From assembly GCA_934622035.1 (NCBI GenBank), contig CAKTVG010000010.1, forward strand, positions 16,804-80,803: DNA of 64,000 nucleotides, in the 5' to 3' direction. The stretch's first letter is position 1. Each line of letters starts with the position of its first letter. The stretch is from an uncultured Oscillospiraceae bacterium (GTDB taxonomy: Bacteria; Bacillota; Clostridia; Oscillospirales; Oscillospiraceae). A program made the position numbers and the translations under genes. Under the pieces are notes generated by a model. That model was not told the DNA's origin, searched no databases, and saw only the letters and a program-made list of their open reading frames with translations. Shown here piece after piece: positions 42,107-50,397 of this stretch.

Positions 42107-43330
42107 TCAGAACGCCCAGTTTCCCTTGCGGAAAATCGGGACGGTCTTGCCGTCGCGGGTGTGCGCGTCGATGTCCAGATCCTCGGAGCCGATCATGAAA
42201 TCGACATGGATCATGGAATCATTGATGCCCATGGCGCGGCACTCGTCGAGCGTGTAGTTCTCGTAATTCTTGATGGTGTCCGCAAAGCCCATGCCCAACG
42301 CCAGATGGCAGGCGGCGTTCTCATCGAACAGCGTTTCCATGAACAGCAGGCCCGTGTTCTGGATGGGAGAATCATAGGGCACCAGCGCGCATTCGCCCAG
42401 ATAGGCTGCGCCCTCGTCCATGGAGATCATTTTTTTCAGCAGTTCTTCGTTCTTTTCCGCGTGCACCTCGACGGCCTTGCCGTTCTCAAAGCGGACGGAG
42501 AAATTCTCGATCAGCTGACCCTGATAGGACAGCGGCTTGGTCGAATAGACAATACCCTCGGCGACGCCGCGCTTCGGGGAGATGAAGACCTCCTCAGAGG
42601 GGATGTTCGGGTTGAAATAGTGGCCCAGCAGAGAGTTCTCGCCGCCGCCCTTGAATTCGGCTTCGGGAATCATGCCGACGCGGAAGTTCGTGCCGTTCGC
42701 GCTGTGATATTCCAACGTCTCGATGTTCAGAGAATTGAGGTAGGCGCAGCGGTTGGCCAGATCCTCGTTGTGCTCCTTCCACGCCTGCACGGGATCGTCC
42801 GTCACGCGGGAGGCCGTGAGGATGGCGTCCCACAGCTTCTCGATCGCCTGCCCCTTCGGCAGCTCCGGGAAGAGCTTCTTTGCCCACGCAGCGCCGGGCA
42901 CAGCCGCGATGCACCACTGATACTTGTTTTCGATCTTGTCGCGGTAGGGGCGAATGACCTTATACTTCGCCTGCTGCGCCTTGGCGTACTTCTCCATGTT
43001 GACGCCCTTCAGGCCGTCCGGATCCTCGGAAATCAGATAAATACGGCAGGGAATTTCGTCCACATAGTGCTGCCAGCGAGCCTCCTCCCAGTTTTCCAGC
43101 GTGGAAAGGTTCTTCTGGCTGCGCCAACGCAGATGCAGCTTCGTCAGCGGCTGGTAGTCCCAGTCGACCACGACGCGCTTTGCGCCCGCGCGATAGCATT
43201 CCTCAACGACCATCTTCACGAATTCCGGCTGATCCAGCTCGGCAGCGATGAAGACCTCCTGCCCCTTCTGGACATTGATGCCGACGTTTGCAATCAGATG
43301 CGCATACTTGCGCAGAACCGTTTTTTTCAT
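42107..43330 (-). CDS. M29 family aminopeptidase
   Basis: A 407-residue metallo-aminopeptidase of the AmpS/AmpT (thermophilic M29) family, with no signal peptide. Conserved stretches include FIAAELDQPEFVKMV near residue 23, EVFISPKRG near 260, GAAYLGECALVP near 307 and SMIHVDFMIGSEDLDID near 375, where the metal-binding His and Asp lie. It removes N-terminal residues from peptides. The ATG at 43330 has a perfect AGGAGG site. It has its own promoter (43359-43387), divergent from the homocysteine methyltransferase. Confidence 0.9.
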   Translation of the reverse strand: MKKTVLRKYAHLIANVGINVQKGQEVFIAAELDQPEFVKMVVEECYRAGAKRVVVDWDYQPLTKLHLRWRSQKNLSTLENWEEARWQHYVDEIPCRIYLISEDPDGLKGVNMEKYAKAQQAKYKVIRPYRDKIENKYQWCIAAVPGAAWAKKLFPELPKGQAIEKLWDAILTASRVTDDPVQAWKEHNEDLANRCAYLNSLNIETLEYHSANGTNFRVGMIPEAEFKGGGENSLLGHYFNPNIPSEEVFISPKRGVAEGIVYSTKPLSYQGQLIENFSVRFENGKAVEVHAEKNEELLKKMISMDEGAAYLGECALVPYDSPIQNTGLLFMETLFDENAACHLALGMGFADTIKNYENYTLDECRAMGINDSMIHVDFMIGSEDLDIDAHTRDGKTVPIFRKGNWAF

Positions 43331-43358
43331 TTTGTGCCTCCTGTTCGGTTTTTTCTTC

Positions 43359-43387
43359 ATTTTAGCAAACTTTCCATAAAAATTCAA
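43359..43387 (-). promoter_or_regulatory. Promoter of M29 aminopeptidase
   Basis: TTGAAT (43382-43387), 17-bp spacer, TAAAAT (43359-43364), leftward. Confidence 0.6.
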
Positions 43388-43390
43388 CCA

Positions 43391-43419
43391 TTGCAATCAG
43401 GAGAAAAAGCGGGTAAAAT
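43391..43419 (+). promoter_or_regulatory. Promoter of homocysteine S-methyltransferase gene
   Basis: TTGCAA (43391-43396), 17-bp spacer, TAAAAT (43414-43419). It lies back to back with the aminopeptidase promoter, 3 bases apart. Confidence 0.6.
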
Positions 43420-43447
43420 AGGAGAAAACAAGTCAGGTGAGGAAGAA

Positions 43448-44314
43448 ATGACAAAAGAAGAATTTTTCGCGCTGAAACGGCCAATCCTTCTGGACGGTGC
43501 AACCGGCTCCAATCTGATGAAGCGCGGCATGCCGCGCGGCGTTTGCACGGAGCAGTGGGTGCTGGAGCATCCGGAAGCGCTTTTGGAATTGCAGCGCGCC
43601 TACGTCGCGGCAGGAACGCAGATTCTCTATGCGCCCAGCTTCTCGGCCAACCGCTATGCGCTGCGCCAGCACGGGTTGGAGGACAAGACCACCGAAATGA
43701 ACCGAGCGCTCGTCGCGCTCAGCCGCAAGGCCGCCGCCGGGAAGGCGCTGGTGGCAGGCGACCTGACCACGCCCGGCGTCCCCCTTGCGCCGGACGGCCC
43801 GCTGCACGCGGAGGAGCTATTCGATATCTATGCAGAGCAGATTCGTGCGCTGGCAGAGGCCGGGGCCGATTTGCTGGTTGCCGAAACGCTTCTGAGTGTA
43901 GAAGAAGCCGCCATCGCAGTCGATGCGGCGCAGAGCGTCTGCAAGCTTCCGATCATTTGCAGTCTAACGGTGCAGTCCGACGGCTCGGCCTATTTCGGCG
44001 GCAACTGTGTGGAAGCCGTCCAAACGCTTCAGGAGCTTGGCGCGGCAGCTGTCGGCATCAACTGCTCCTTCGGCCCGGAGCATATGGCAAGCCTTGTGAA
44101 AAACATGAAGGCCACCGCACAGGTGCCGCTGCTCGTCAAGCCGAACGCCGGCATGCCCGTGATTGCGGACGACGGCACAGCCGTCTATCCCATGGGTCCG
44201 GAGGAATTTGCCGCGCAGATGCAGCGGCTCATTGCGCTGGGCGCAGAGCTGGTCGGCGGCTGCTGCGGCACGACGCCGGAATTCATCGCCGCGCTGCATC
44301 GGGCGCTGTATTAA
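43448..44314 (+). CDS. Homocysteine S-methyltransferase family protein
   Basis: A 288-residue single-domain protein like the N-terminal module of MetH and like BhmT/MmuM. It starts with ILLDGATGSNLMKRGMP; the zinc-binding cysteines are in GINCSFGPEH and GGCCGTTPE. It moves a methyl group to homocysteine to make methionine. The methyl donor is uncertain: it lacks the folate and cobalamin modules of MetH, so either these are separate proteins or S-methylmethionine or a betaine is used. It is a single gene ending at the terminator at 44315-44344. Confidence 0.86.
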   Translation: MTKEEFFALKRPILLDGATGSNLMKRGMPRGVCTEQWVLEHPEALLELQRAYVAAGTQILYAPSFSANRYALRQHGLEDKTTEMNRALVALSRKAAAGKALVAGDLTTPGVPLAPDGPLHAEELFDIYAEQIRALAEAGADLLVAETLLSVEEAAIAVDAAQSVCKLPIICSLTVQSDGSAYFGGNCVEAVQTLQELGAAAVGINCSFGPEHMASLVKNMKATAQVPLLVKPNAGMPVIADDGTAVYPMGPEEFAAQMQRLIALGAELVGGCCGTTPEFIAALHRALY

Positions 44315-44344
44315 AAAACGTCCCGGAGAAATCCGGGACGTTTT
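44315..44344. terminator. Bidirectional terminator, homocysteine methyltransferase / malQ
   Basis: AAAACGTCCCGGA and its complement (13-bp stem, GAAA loop) between converging genes. Confidence 0.88.
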
Positions 44345-44345
44345 G

Positions 44346-45818
44346 TTATCTTTCGTAAAGCTTTGTCATGCGGGCGATTCTGTCCGCCAGTTCGTCGGTC
44401 AAGAGGCTTGCGTCCACGCGCCAGCTCCAGTTGTTGGTGCTGAGCGTGCCGGGCTCGTTCATACGCGCCTGCGCGCCAAGCTCCAGATAGTCCTGCATCT
44501 GCGCAATGAAGGTATCGGCGACGCTGGCCATGCCCGCGCGAAGGATGCCCCAGACGCACTCCGCGCGATCGTGTAGGCCGAGGTACTCCATCGCATAGTC
44601 GACGGTATGCTCCGGCGCTCCATCCAGCCACTGCACAAGCGTCTCGTTGTCATGCGTTCCGCTGTAGCAAATGCAATTGGGCAGATAGCGGTGCGGCAGA
44701 TAGTTGCTCGGCTCCCGTGAATCAAAAGCAAACTCCAGCACCTTCATACCCGGATAGCCGGACGCCTTTTGCAGCTCAATAACCTCAGGCGTCAGGAAGC
44801 CGAGATCCTCCGCGATCAGGTTCAGATTTGGGAAATTACGGTGCAGTGCATTGATAAACTCGTGGCCGGGGCCCTTGCGCCACTGGCCTCGGCGAGCGTT
44901 GGTATCGCCGTAGGGCACCGCCCAATAGCTCTCCAGGCCGCGGAAATGGTCAATGCGGATGACGTCAAACAGCCGTCCGGCGGCAGCGATACGCTGCATC
45001 CACCACCGGTAGCCATCCTCGCGCATGCGGTCCCAATTGTAGAGCGGATTGCCCCAGAGCTGGCCGTCCTCACTGAAATAATCTGGCGGAACGCCCGCAA
45101 CACCGGTAGGCAGGCCGTCCTCGTTCAGCTGGAAAAGCTGAGGATTCGCCCAAACATCGCAGGAATCGTAAGGGACATAGATCGGCAGGTCGCCGATGAT
45201 GCGGATGCCGAGGCTGTGCACATAGTCGCGCAGGCGGTTCCACTGGCGGAAGAAAAGGAATTGCAGATAGATGAAGAAATTCATATCCTCCGCCAGAACC
45301 GTCGCATAGGTTTCCGCTGCACCCGGACGGCGCAGGCGGATCTCCTCCGGCCAGTGCTCCCAGGACTGCATTCCGCGGCTGCGCTTTACGGCCATGTAGA
45401 GCGCATATTCCTCCACCCAGGGATTTGCCTCACGGAATTCGCGGATGGTGTCCTCTTCCTTGTCCCAACCACGCCGGAACGCCTTGCGCAGCAGATCAAA
45501 GCGCACGCTGTACTGGAAGCCATAATCCACGCGCTGTTCCGAGGGCGTCCAGTCGATGGCCGCAATCTCCTCCGGCAGCAGCAGGCCGTCCTCGGCGAGC
45601 AGATCCAGATCGATGAAATACGGATTGCCGGCGCAGGTGCTGAAGCTCTGATAGGGGCTGTCGCCATAGCTGGTCGGGCCGATGGGCAGGATCTGCCAAT
45701 AGCGCTGCCCCGCGCGGTGCAGAAAATCAGCGAATTCATAGGCCGCCTTGCCCAGCGTTCCGATGCCGTAGGGCGAAGGCAGGGAGGAAATGTGCATTAA
45801 AATTCCGGAACTTCTCAT
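44346..45818 (-). CDS. malQ: 4-alpha-glucanotransferase
   Basis: A 490-residue GH77 amylomaltase with the N-terminal SSGILMHISSLPSPYGIGTLG, VIRIDHFRGLESYW (nucleophile Asp), LIAEDLGFLTPEV (acid/base Glu) and YSGTHDNETLVQW (third Asp). It transfers glucan segments between malto-oligosaccharides, freeing glucose. It is the last gene of the operon with the sugar ABC importer and LacI regulator, so the imported sugar is probably maltose or malto-oligosaccharides. It lies 20 bases after the regulator's stop. Confidence 0.94.
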   Translation of the reverse strand: MRSSGILMHISSLPSPYGIGTLGKAAYEFADFLHRAGQRYWQILPIGPTSYGDSPYQSFSTCAGNPYFIDLDLLAEDGLLLPEEIAAIDWTPSEQRVDYGFQYSVRFDLLRKAFRRGWDKEEDTIREFREANPWVEEYALYMAVKRSRGMQSWEHWPEEIRLRRPGAAETYATVLAEDMNFFIYLQFLFFRQWNRLRDYVHSLGIRIIGDLPIYVPYDSCDVWANPQLFQLNEDGLPTGVAGVPPDYFSEDGQLWGNPLYNWDRMREDGYRWWMQRIAAAGRLFDVIRIDHFRGLESYWAVPYGDTNARRGQWRKGPGHEFINALHRNFPNLNLIAEDLGFLTPEVIELQKASGYPGMKVLEFAFDSREPSNYLPHRYLPNCICYSGTHDNETLVQWLDGAPEHTVDYAMEYLGLHDRAECVWGILRAGMASVADTFIAQMQDYLELGAQARMNEPGTLSTNNWSWRVDASLLTDELADRIARMTKLYER

Positions 45819-45838
45819 AATTGTTACACTCTCTGTAA

Positions 45839-46855
45839 TTAAGGTTTCTCCTGTGCCGCCGGCAGCTGCGCGACACTCTCCCCTTCCCGCAGGGAGAAGG
45901 AGATGATCTCGTGGCGCGCCGGCGCATGTTTTTCAATATTCTCCAGCAGCAGCCGCACGCCGCGGTCTGCGATGCGCAGGACGGACTGCTGAACGGTCGT
46001 CAGCTTCGGCACGCAGTAGGCACACATCTCCAGTCCGTCGAAGCCGACGACGGAGACGTCCTCCGGCACACGGCGGCCGCTGTCGTGCAGCGCACGCAGC
46101 GCGCCAAGCGCCATGACATCCGACATGGCGAAAATCGCCGTGACCGGCTGCTCAAGCAGGCGCTTCGCCGCAGCATAGCCGTCAGCCAACGCATAGCGCG
46201 CGGTTGCGCAGCGCTCCTCCGGCAGGCTCAGGCCATGCCGGGCCATGGCGTTCTGGCAGCCCTGCCAACGCAGGCGGGACGGACCGGAACAGGTCCGGTC
46301 GCCGCTGATCACGCCGATATCACGGTGACCCTGCGCAATCAGATGCTCCATCACGCACTCTGCCGCGGCGACGTCGTCCGTTGAAACGGAGGAGAGGTTC
46401 TGCACATGCAGCTCAGAGACATCCGTCGTCAGAACCACGCCCGGCAAGGCGATCTGGCCATAGCTGCGCTCGTACATTCTCGCATCGCCGCCGAGGAACA
46501 GCAGACCCTGCGGCTTTTTCTCGCGGCTGAGCTGGAGCGCCCGCAGCACGGGATCCGCATCCTCGTCCACGTAATCCACCGTCAGCGGATATTGCGTGGC
46601 GGAAAGGGTCTGGCCGATTCGCTCGATCATGCGGGAAAACAACTCGTTTGACGTACCGGTAACAACGGCAAGAATGCCGTCGCCGTACAGCTGCTTCAGA
46701 TTTTTTGCATTGCTGTTGCGCTCAAAGCCGAAGCGCTCCACGGCTGCGAGCACCTCCCGCCGCGCACGCTCGCTGACATTCGGCTGATTGTTCAGCACGC
46801 GGGAGATGGTACCGACGCCGTAGCCCGTCTCACGGGAAAGATCCTTGATCGTCAT
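45839..46855 (-). CDS. LacI family regulator of the alpha-glucan operon
   Basis: A 338-residue LacI/GalR repressor. The helix-turn-helix is MTIKDLSRETGYGVGTISRV, and a hinge helix (VLAAVERFGFERN) follows. The periplasmic-binding-like core (residues about 60-338) binds the inducer. The ATG at 46855 is 3 bases after the permease stop. It probably binds the 20-bp palindrome at 50183-50202 ahead of the binding-protein gene, controlling its own operon; the effector is likely a maltose-type sugar. Confidence 0.88.
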   Translation of the reverse strand: MTIKDLSRETGYGVGTISRVLNNQPNVSERARREVLAAVERFGFERNSNAKNLKQLYGDGILAVVTGTSNELFSRMIERIGQTLSATQYPLTVDYVDEDADPVLRALQLSREKKPQGLLFLGGDARMYERSYGQIALPGVVLTTDVSELHVQNLSSVSTDDVAAAECVMEHLIAQGHRDIGVISGDRTCSGPSRLRWQGCQNAMARHGLSLPEERCATARYALADGYAAAKRLLEQPVTAIFAMSDVMALGALRALHDSGRRVPEDVSVVGFDGLEMCAYCVPKLTTVQQSVLRIADRGVRLLLENIEKHAPARHEIISFSLREGESVAQLPAAQEKP

Positions 46856-46857
46856 GA

Positions 46858-47721
46858 TCAGCCCTTCACCGCTCCGGCGGCAACGCCCTTGATGATATAC
46901 TTCTGGCAAACCAGGTAGACAATGATGATCGGCAGAATGCTCAGCATGATGACCGCCATCGTCGCACCGAGGTCAACGGTGCCATAGCTTCCCTTGAGAT
47001 ACTGCACATGGATGGGGATGGTACGGTACTCGGTGATATCCAGAACCAGGTACGGAAGCAGATAGTCGTTCCAGAGCCACATCAGCTCCAGAATGCCCAC
47101 GGAAATCAGGCTCGGCTTGAGCATGGGCAGCACCACGCTGAAGAAGGTGCGCACCGGGCCGCAGCCGTCGATCGCGGCAGCCTCTTCGATTTCCAGAGGC
47201 AGGCTCTTGACAAAGCCGGTGAACATGAAGATTGCCAAGCCAGCACCAAAGCCGAGATAAACTACGGGAATCGTCCACGGCGTGTTCAGATGGAACATTT
47301 TAGCCGTGTTGGTCAGGGTGAACATAACCATCTGGAAGGGCACGATCATGGAGAACAGGCAGAGATAATAGAAAAACTTCGCAAACTTGCTCTGTACACG
47401 GACGATGTACCACGCCGCCATGGAGCAGCACAGCAGGATCAGAATCGTTGAAGCGATGGAGATAAACAGGCTGTAGCCCGCGGATTTCAGGAAGGGATAG
47501 TTGCCGAAGGTCATGCCGGTGACGTAGTTATCCATCCCGGCAAATGTCTCGGAATCCGGCAGGGCAAAGACGTCCAGCGAAATTCCGCTGTTGGTCTTGA
47601 CGGAATTGATGGCGACCTCAATGATCGGCATGACCCACGCCAGGCAGATCAGAATGAAGACACAGGTCAGGATCGTGCTGCCGAGAGAATACTGCTTATG
47701 CTTGATTTGCTTGCGTTTCAT
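46858..47721 (-). CDS. Carbohydrate ABC transporter permease (MalG type)
   Basis: A 287-residue permease with six membrane segments. The EAA loop that docks the ATPase is EEAAAIDGCGPVRTFFSVVLP near residues 190-210. It overlaps the other permease by 4 bp. With the lipoprotein at 48793 and the MalF-type permease it forms a CUT1 importer. No ATPase gene is in the window, so a shared MsiK/MalK-type ATPase elsewhere must power it. Confidence 0.92.
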   Translation of the reverse strand: MKRKQIKHKQYSLGSTILTCVFILICLAWVMPIIEVAINSVKTNSGISLDVFALPDSETFAGMDNYVTGMTFGNYPFLKSAGYSLFISIASTILILLCCSMAAWYIVRVQSKFAKFFYYLCLFSMIVPFQMVMFTLTNTAKMFHLNTPWTIPVVYLGFGAGLAIFMFTGFVKSLPLEIEEAAAIDGCGPVRTFFSVVLPMLKPSLISVGILELMWLWNDYLLPYLVLDITEYRTIPIHVQYLKGSYGTVDLGATMAVIMLSILPIIIVYLVCQKYIIKGVAAGAVKG

Positions 47722-48623
47722 TGCTGAACCTCCTTTCGGCTCGTTGCCTTCTGCTGTGCGATTGCCAGAACGGCAACCAGCAGGAAGAAAACGACTGCCT
47801 TTGCCTGCGCTACGCCGTGATAATTCTTGCTGATATTATACGTCGAATAGATGTTGAGCGCAAGCAGCTCGGTTGCATTGATTTTGCCGCCGTCAACGAG
47901 CATGCTCGGCATGCCGCCGGTCAGGGCAAGGTTCTGGTCAAAGAGCTTGAAGCCATTGGTCAAGGTCAGGAAGGTGCAGGTCGCGATGGAGGGCATGACG
48001 TTCGGGATGATGACCTTAAAGAGCGTCTGCCGTCCGTTGGCGCCGTCGATGTGCGCCGCCTCAAGCATATCCTCGGAAACCGCCTGCAAGCCCGCGATAT
48101 AGATGATCATCATATAGCCGATCTGCTGCCAGGCGACCAGAATTACCAGTCCCCAGAAGCCATAGGTCGCGTTTGCGGTCAGGTAGGTCGCATAGCGGCG
48201 GAGAACGCCGTCAAAAATCATGCTCCACACATAGCCCAGCACGACGCCGCCGATCAGGTTCGGCATGAAAAAGACCGTGCGGAAGAGGTTCGCGCCGCGC
48301 ATCTTCTGCGTCAGCGCATAGGCAATGGCAAAGGCGATCACATTGATCAGAAGGATGGTAACAACGGCGAAGGCGGCGGTGTTTTTAAAGGCATGCCGGA
48401 AGCCGATATCGTTCCAGATCTTCACGTAGTTTGCAATTCCCGTCCATTTGGCGTCCGAGGGCGTGACGAAATTGCAGAAGGACAGATAGATGCCCTGGAC
48501 AAAGGGCCAGACGAAGCCGATGCAGAAGGCGGCGAACACCGGCAAAATGAACAGCGGCGCCCAGCGCTTGATGGGCTTGCGCAGCAGCGGGCCGTTTCTG
48601 CCGACAGCGGATTTACTACTCAT
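47718..48623 (-). CDS. Carbohydrate ABC transporter permease (MalF type)
   Basis: A 301-residue permease with six membrane segments and the EAA loop DMLEAAHIDGANGRQTLFKV near residues 190-210. The ATG at 48623 is chosen for its GGGAGG site; the in-frame ATG at 48644 has none. It forms the importer channel with the MalG-type protein. It follows the binding-protein gene after a 169-base gap with a strong hairpin, which may lower its expression relative to that gene. Confidence 0.92.
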   Translation of the reverse strand: MSSKSAVGRNGPLLRKPIKRWAPLFILPVFAAFCIGFVWPFVQGIYLSFCNFVTPSDAKWTGIANYVKIWNDIGFRHAFKNTAAFAVVTILLINVIAFAIAYALTQKMRGANLFRTVFFMPNLIGGVVLGYVWSMIFDGVLRRYATYLTANATYGFWGLVILVAWQQIGYMMIIYIAGLQAVSEDMLEAAHIDGANGRQTLFKVIIPNVMPSIATCTFLTLTNGFKLFDQNLALTGGMPSMLVDGGKINATELLALNIYSTYNISKNYHGVAQAKAVVFFLLVAVLAIAQQKATSRKEVQQ

Positions 48624-48739
48624 GAAGGTTCCTCCCTTTCCCAAACCGTTTTTTTGCTTATGCGCTTTCTTGATGGAGCACCCTTGCCTCCCTCAGGAAA
48701 AGGCACAAGCATTCTTTCTTTTTCTATCTCTATGCGAAA

Positions 48740-48761
48740 GGGGCGGGCTGAAGCCCGCCCC
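48740..48761 (-). other. Intercistronic hairpin in sugar ABC operon
   Basis: GGGGCGGGCT and AGCCCGCCCC form a perfect 10-bp stem with a 2-base loop between the binding-protein gene and the permeases. Such structures protect the upstream message and partly stop transcription, giving excess binding protein. Confidence 0.65.
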
Positions 48762-48792
48762 TCGATTCAAATATTCGTTTGTGTGACAGCGA

Positions 48793-50130
48793 TTAGCCGT
48801 TGACAACGGTGTACTCGTATGCCCAACCGTCAACAAATGCCTTCTCGACCTCGCTCCAGTCGCCGGAGCCTGCGGAGTAAGCAGTCAGAGCGGTAACAAC
48901 GGTAGCTCTCCATGCATCCACGTTCGGGGTGTAGTTGAAGGCCCAGGAAATGGGGGTCTTGCCCTCAGCCAGAAGGGCGTTGCCGTCGTTGACGAACTTA
49001 TTGCTGGATTCGGGGCAGTTCTTGAAGGGAACCGCGCCGAGCTGCTCAACATAAACTGCGGAAGCATCGGGATCGGTGACCAGCCATACAAGGAAGTCCA
49101 TGGAGGCCTTCTGGTTGGCTTCGCTGGTCTTGGCGTTGATGGCCCAGCGGTTCTCGGTGCCGGAGCACAGAGCAGCATTGGCGTCGTCGTCAGCGCCGCA
49201 GTAGATGGGAATCATCTGCAGGTCGTCAGGGTTCATCTTGAAGTCGCCGTCAGCGCTGGTCAGGTTGGAGAATTCCCAAGTGCCGTTCTGGAAGAAGACA
49301 GCCTTGCCGGTGCCGAATTCCGCACGGGACTCGTCGCCGGTCTTGGTGGACAGCTCGGACGGAGCGCAGGTGGAGTTGTTGATGTACAGATCCCAAACGT
49401 TCTTGAAGAGGTTCAGGTACTTGCCGGTGATGGTGGGAACGTTGTCCACGATGCCCTCATAGTGCAGGGGCAGGGTTGCGAGGTGGCCGGAGAATCTCCA
49501 GGAAGAGGAGCTTTCCAGACCTGCGGAGGAGAAGGCGTCGAAGCCCAGCTCGGAGGCGCGGGCATGGATGTCCTCCGCAACCTTTTTCAGGGAAGCGAAG
49601 TCCTTGATGTCCTCAACCTTGTAGCCCGCCTTTTCCAGCAGAGCCTTGTTGACGATGATGCCGAAGGACTCGTAGCAGTTGCCGATGGCCTTCAGCTCGC
49701 CGTTGGCGTTGTAGAGGTTGAAGCCGTCGGTGTTGAGCTCAGCGGCGATGGCGCTGCCGGTCAGATCAAGTGCATATTCGTCCCAGTCGTTCAGAGCGGC
49801 GGTGTTGCCGATGTTGAAGATGGTGACGTCGCCGATGTTTGCAGTCAGGGTGTTGTTATAGTCGCCGGAAGCGGCGGTAACGACCTTGACCTCTACGCCG
49901 GTCTTTTCGGTGTAGGTGGCGGCCAGCTGGGTCAGAGCCTCATCGAACTCCGGCTTGAAGTTCAGATAGTAGACAGAGCCGGTCTCGGTGGTGGTGCTTT
50001 CAGACGGGGTGTCGGATTCCGAAGGCTTCTGAGAGTCGGACGGAGTCGAAGGAGTCTCGTTTCCTGCGCAGCCTGCGAAAACGCAAACGACCATTGCAAG
50101 AACGAGAAGCAGTGCGAACAGTTTTTTCAT
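48793..50130 (-). CDS. Sugar-binding lipoprotein of ABC importer
   Basis: A 445-residue extracellular solute-binding protein, family 1. The signal MKKLFALLLVLAMVVCV ends in the lipobox FAGC, so the protein is lipid-anchored at that cysteine. A serine/threonine/proline linker (NETPSTPSDSQKPSESD) follows, then the two-lobed domain. The ATG at 50130 has AGGAGG upstream. It is first in the operon, with promoter and operator at 50183-50241. Malto-oligosaccharide specificity is inferred from malQ. Confidence 0.93.
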   Translation of the reverse strand: MKKLFALLLVLAMVVCVFAGCAGNETPSTPSDSQKPSESDTPSESTTTETGSVYYLNFKPEFDEALTQLAATYTEKTGVEVKVVTAASGDYNNTLTANIGDVTIFNIGNTAALNDWDEYALDLTGSAIAAELNTDGFNLYNANGELKAIGNCYESFGIIVNKALLEKAGYKVEDIKDFASLKKVAEDIHARASELGFDAFSSAGLESSSSWRFSGHLATLPLHYEGIVDNVPTITGKYLNLFKNVWDLYINNSTCAPSELSTKTGDESRAEFGTGKAVFFQNGTWEFSNLTSADGDFKMNPDDLQMIPIYCGADDDANAALCSGTENRWAINAKTSEANQKASMDFLVWLVTDPDASAVYVEQLGAVPFKNCPESSNKFVNDGNALLAEGKTPISWAFNYTPNVDAWRATVVTALTAYSAGSGDWSEVEKAFVDGWAYEYTVVNG

Positions 50131-50182
50131 TTTCTTTCCTCCTGAATTACAATTTCGGATGAAGTTTTTGCTGATGCTTCGT

Positions 50183-50202
50183 TTTTGGAAACGTTTCCAA
50201 AA
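50183..50202. promoter_or_regulatory. LacI-type operator
   Basis: A perfect 20-bp palindrome with core TGGAAACGTTTCCA and the central CG typical of LacI-family sites. It begins about 4 bases past the predicted transcript start, where a bound repressor would block the polymerase. Confidence 0.85.
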
Positions 50203-50212
50203 GCTTGTATTT

Positions 50213-50241
50213 AGTATAATCTCTTTTTTTTGCGTTTGCAA
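50213..50241 (-). promoter_or_regulatory. Promoter of the alpha-glucan ABC operon
   Basis: TTGCAA (50236-50241), 17-bp spacer, TATACT (50213-50218), leftward into the binding-protein gene. Confidence 0.75.
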
Positions 50242-50248
50242 TCCCTTT

Positions 50249-50276
50249 TTGACGCAGAAATGAAAGTTCATATACC
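50249..50276 (+). promoter_or_regulatory. Possible promoter of D,D-carboxypeptidase gene
   Basis: TTGACG (50249-50254), 16-bp spacer, TATACC (50271-50276), rightward, beside the divergent sugar promoter. Confidence 0.4.
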
Positions 50277-50397
50277 TTGTATAAAAACCACCCTGTCTAT
50301 TTGTGCACTTTTCACAAGGTCGGTTTTGCCGTCCGCCGCATATCTTCTTCCGCCCGCGCATACGCTTGTACCAGAATTCACTGAGGGGCTGATATTT

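Noticed and set aside
48740..48761. Strong hairpin considered as full terminator of the binding-protein gene
   Set aside because: Read leftward it is followed by TTTCGC rather than a long T-run, and the permeases have no promoter of their own, so read-through is expected.
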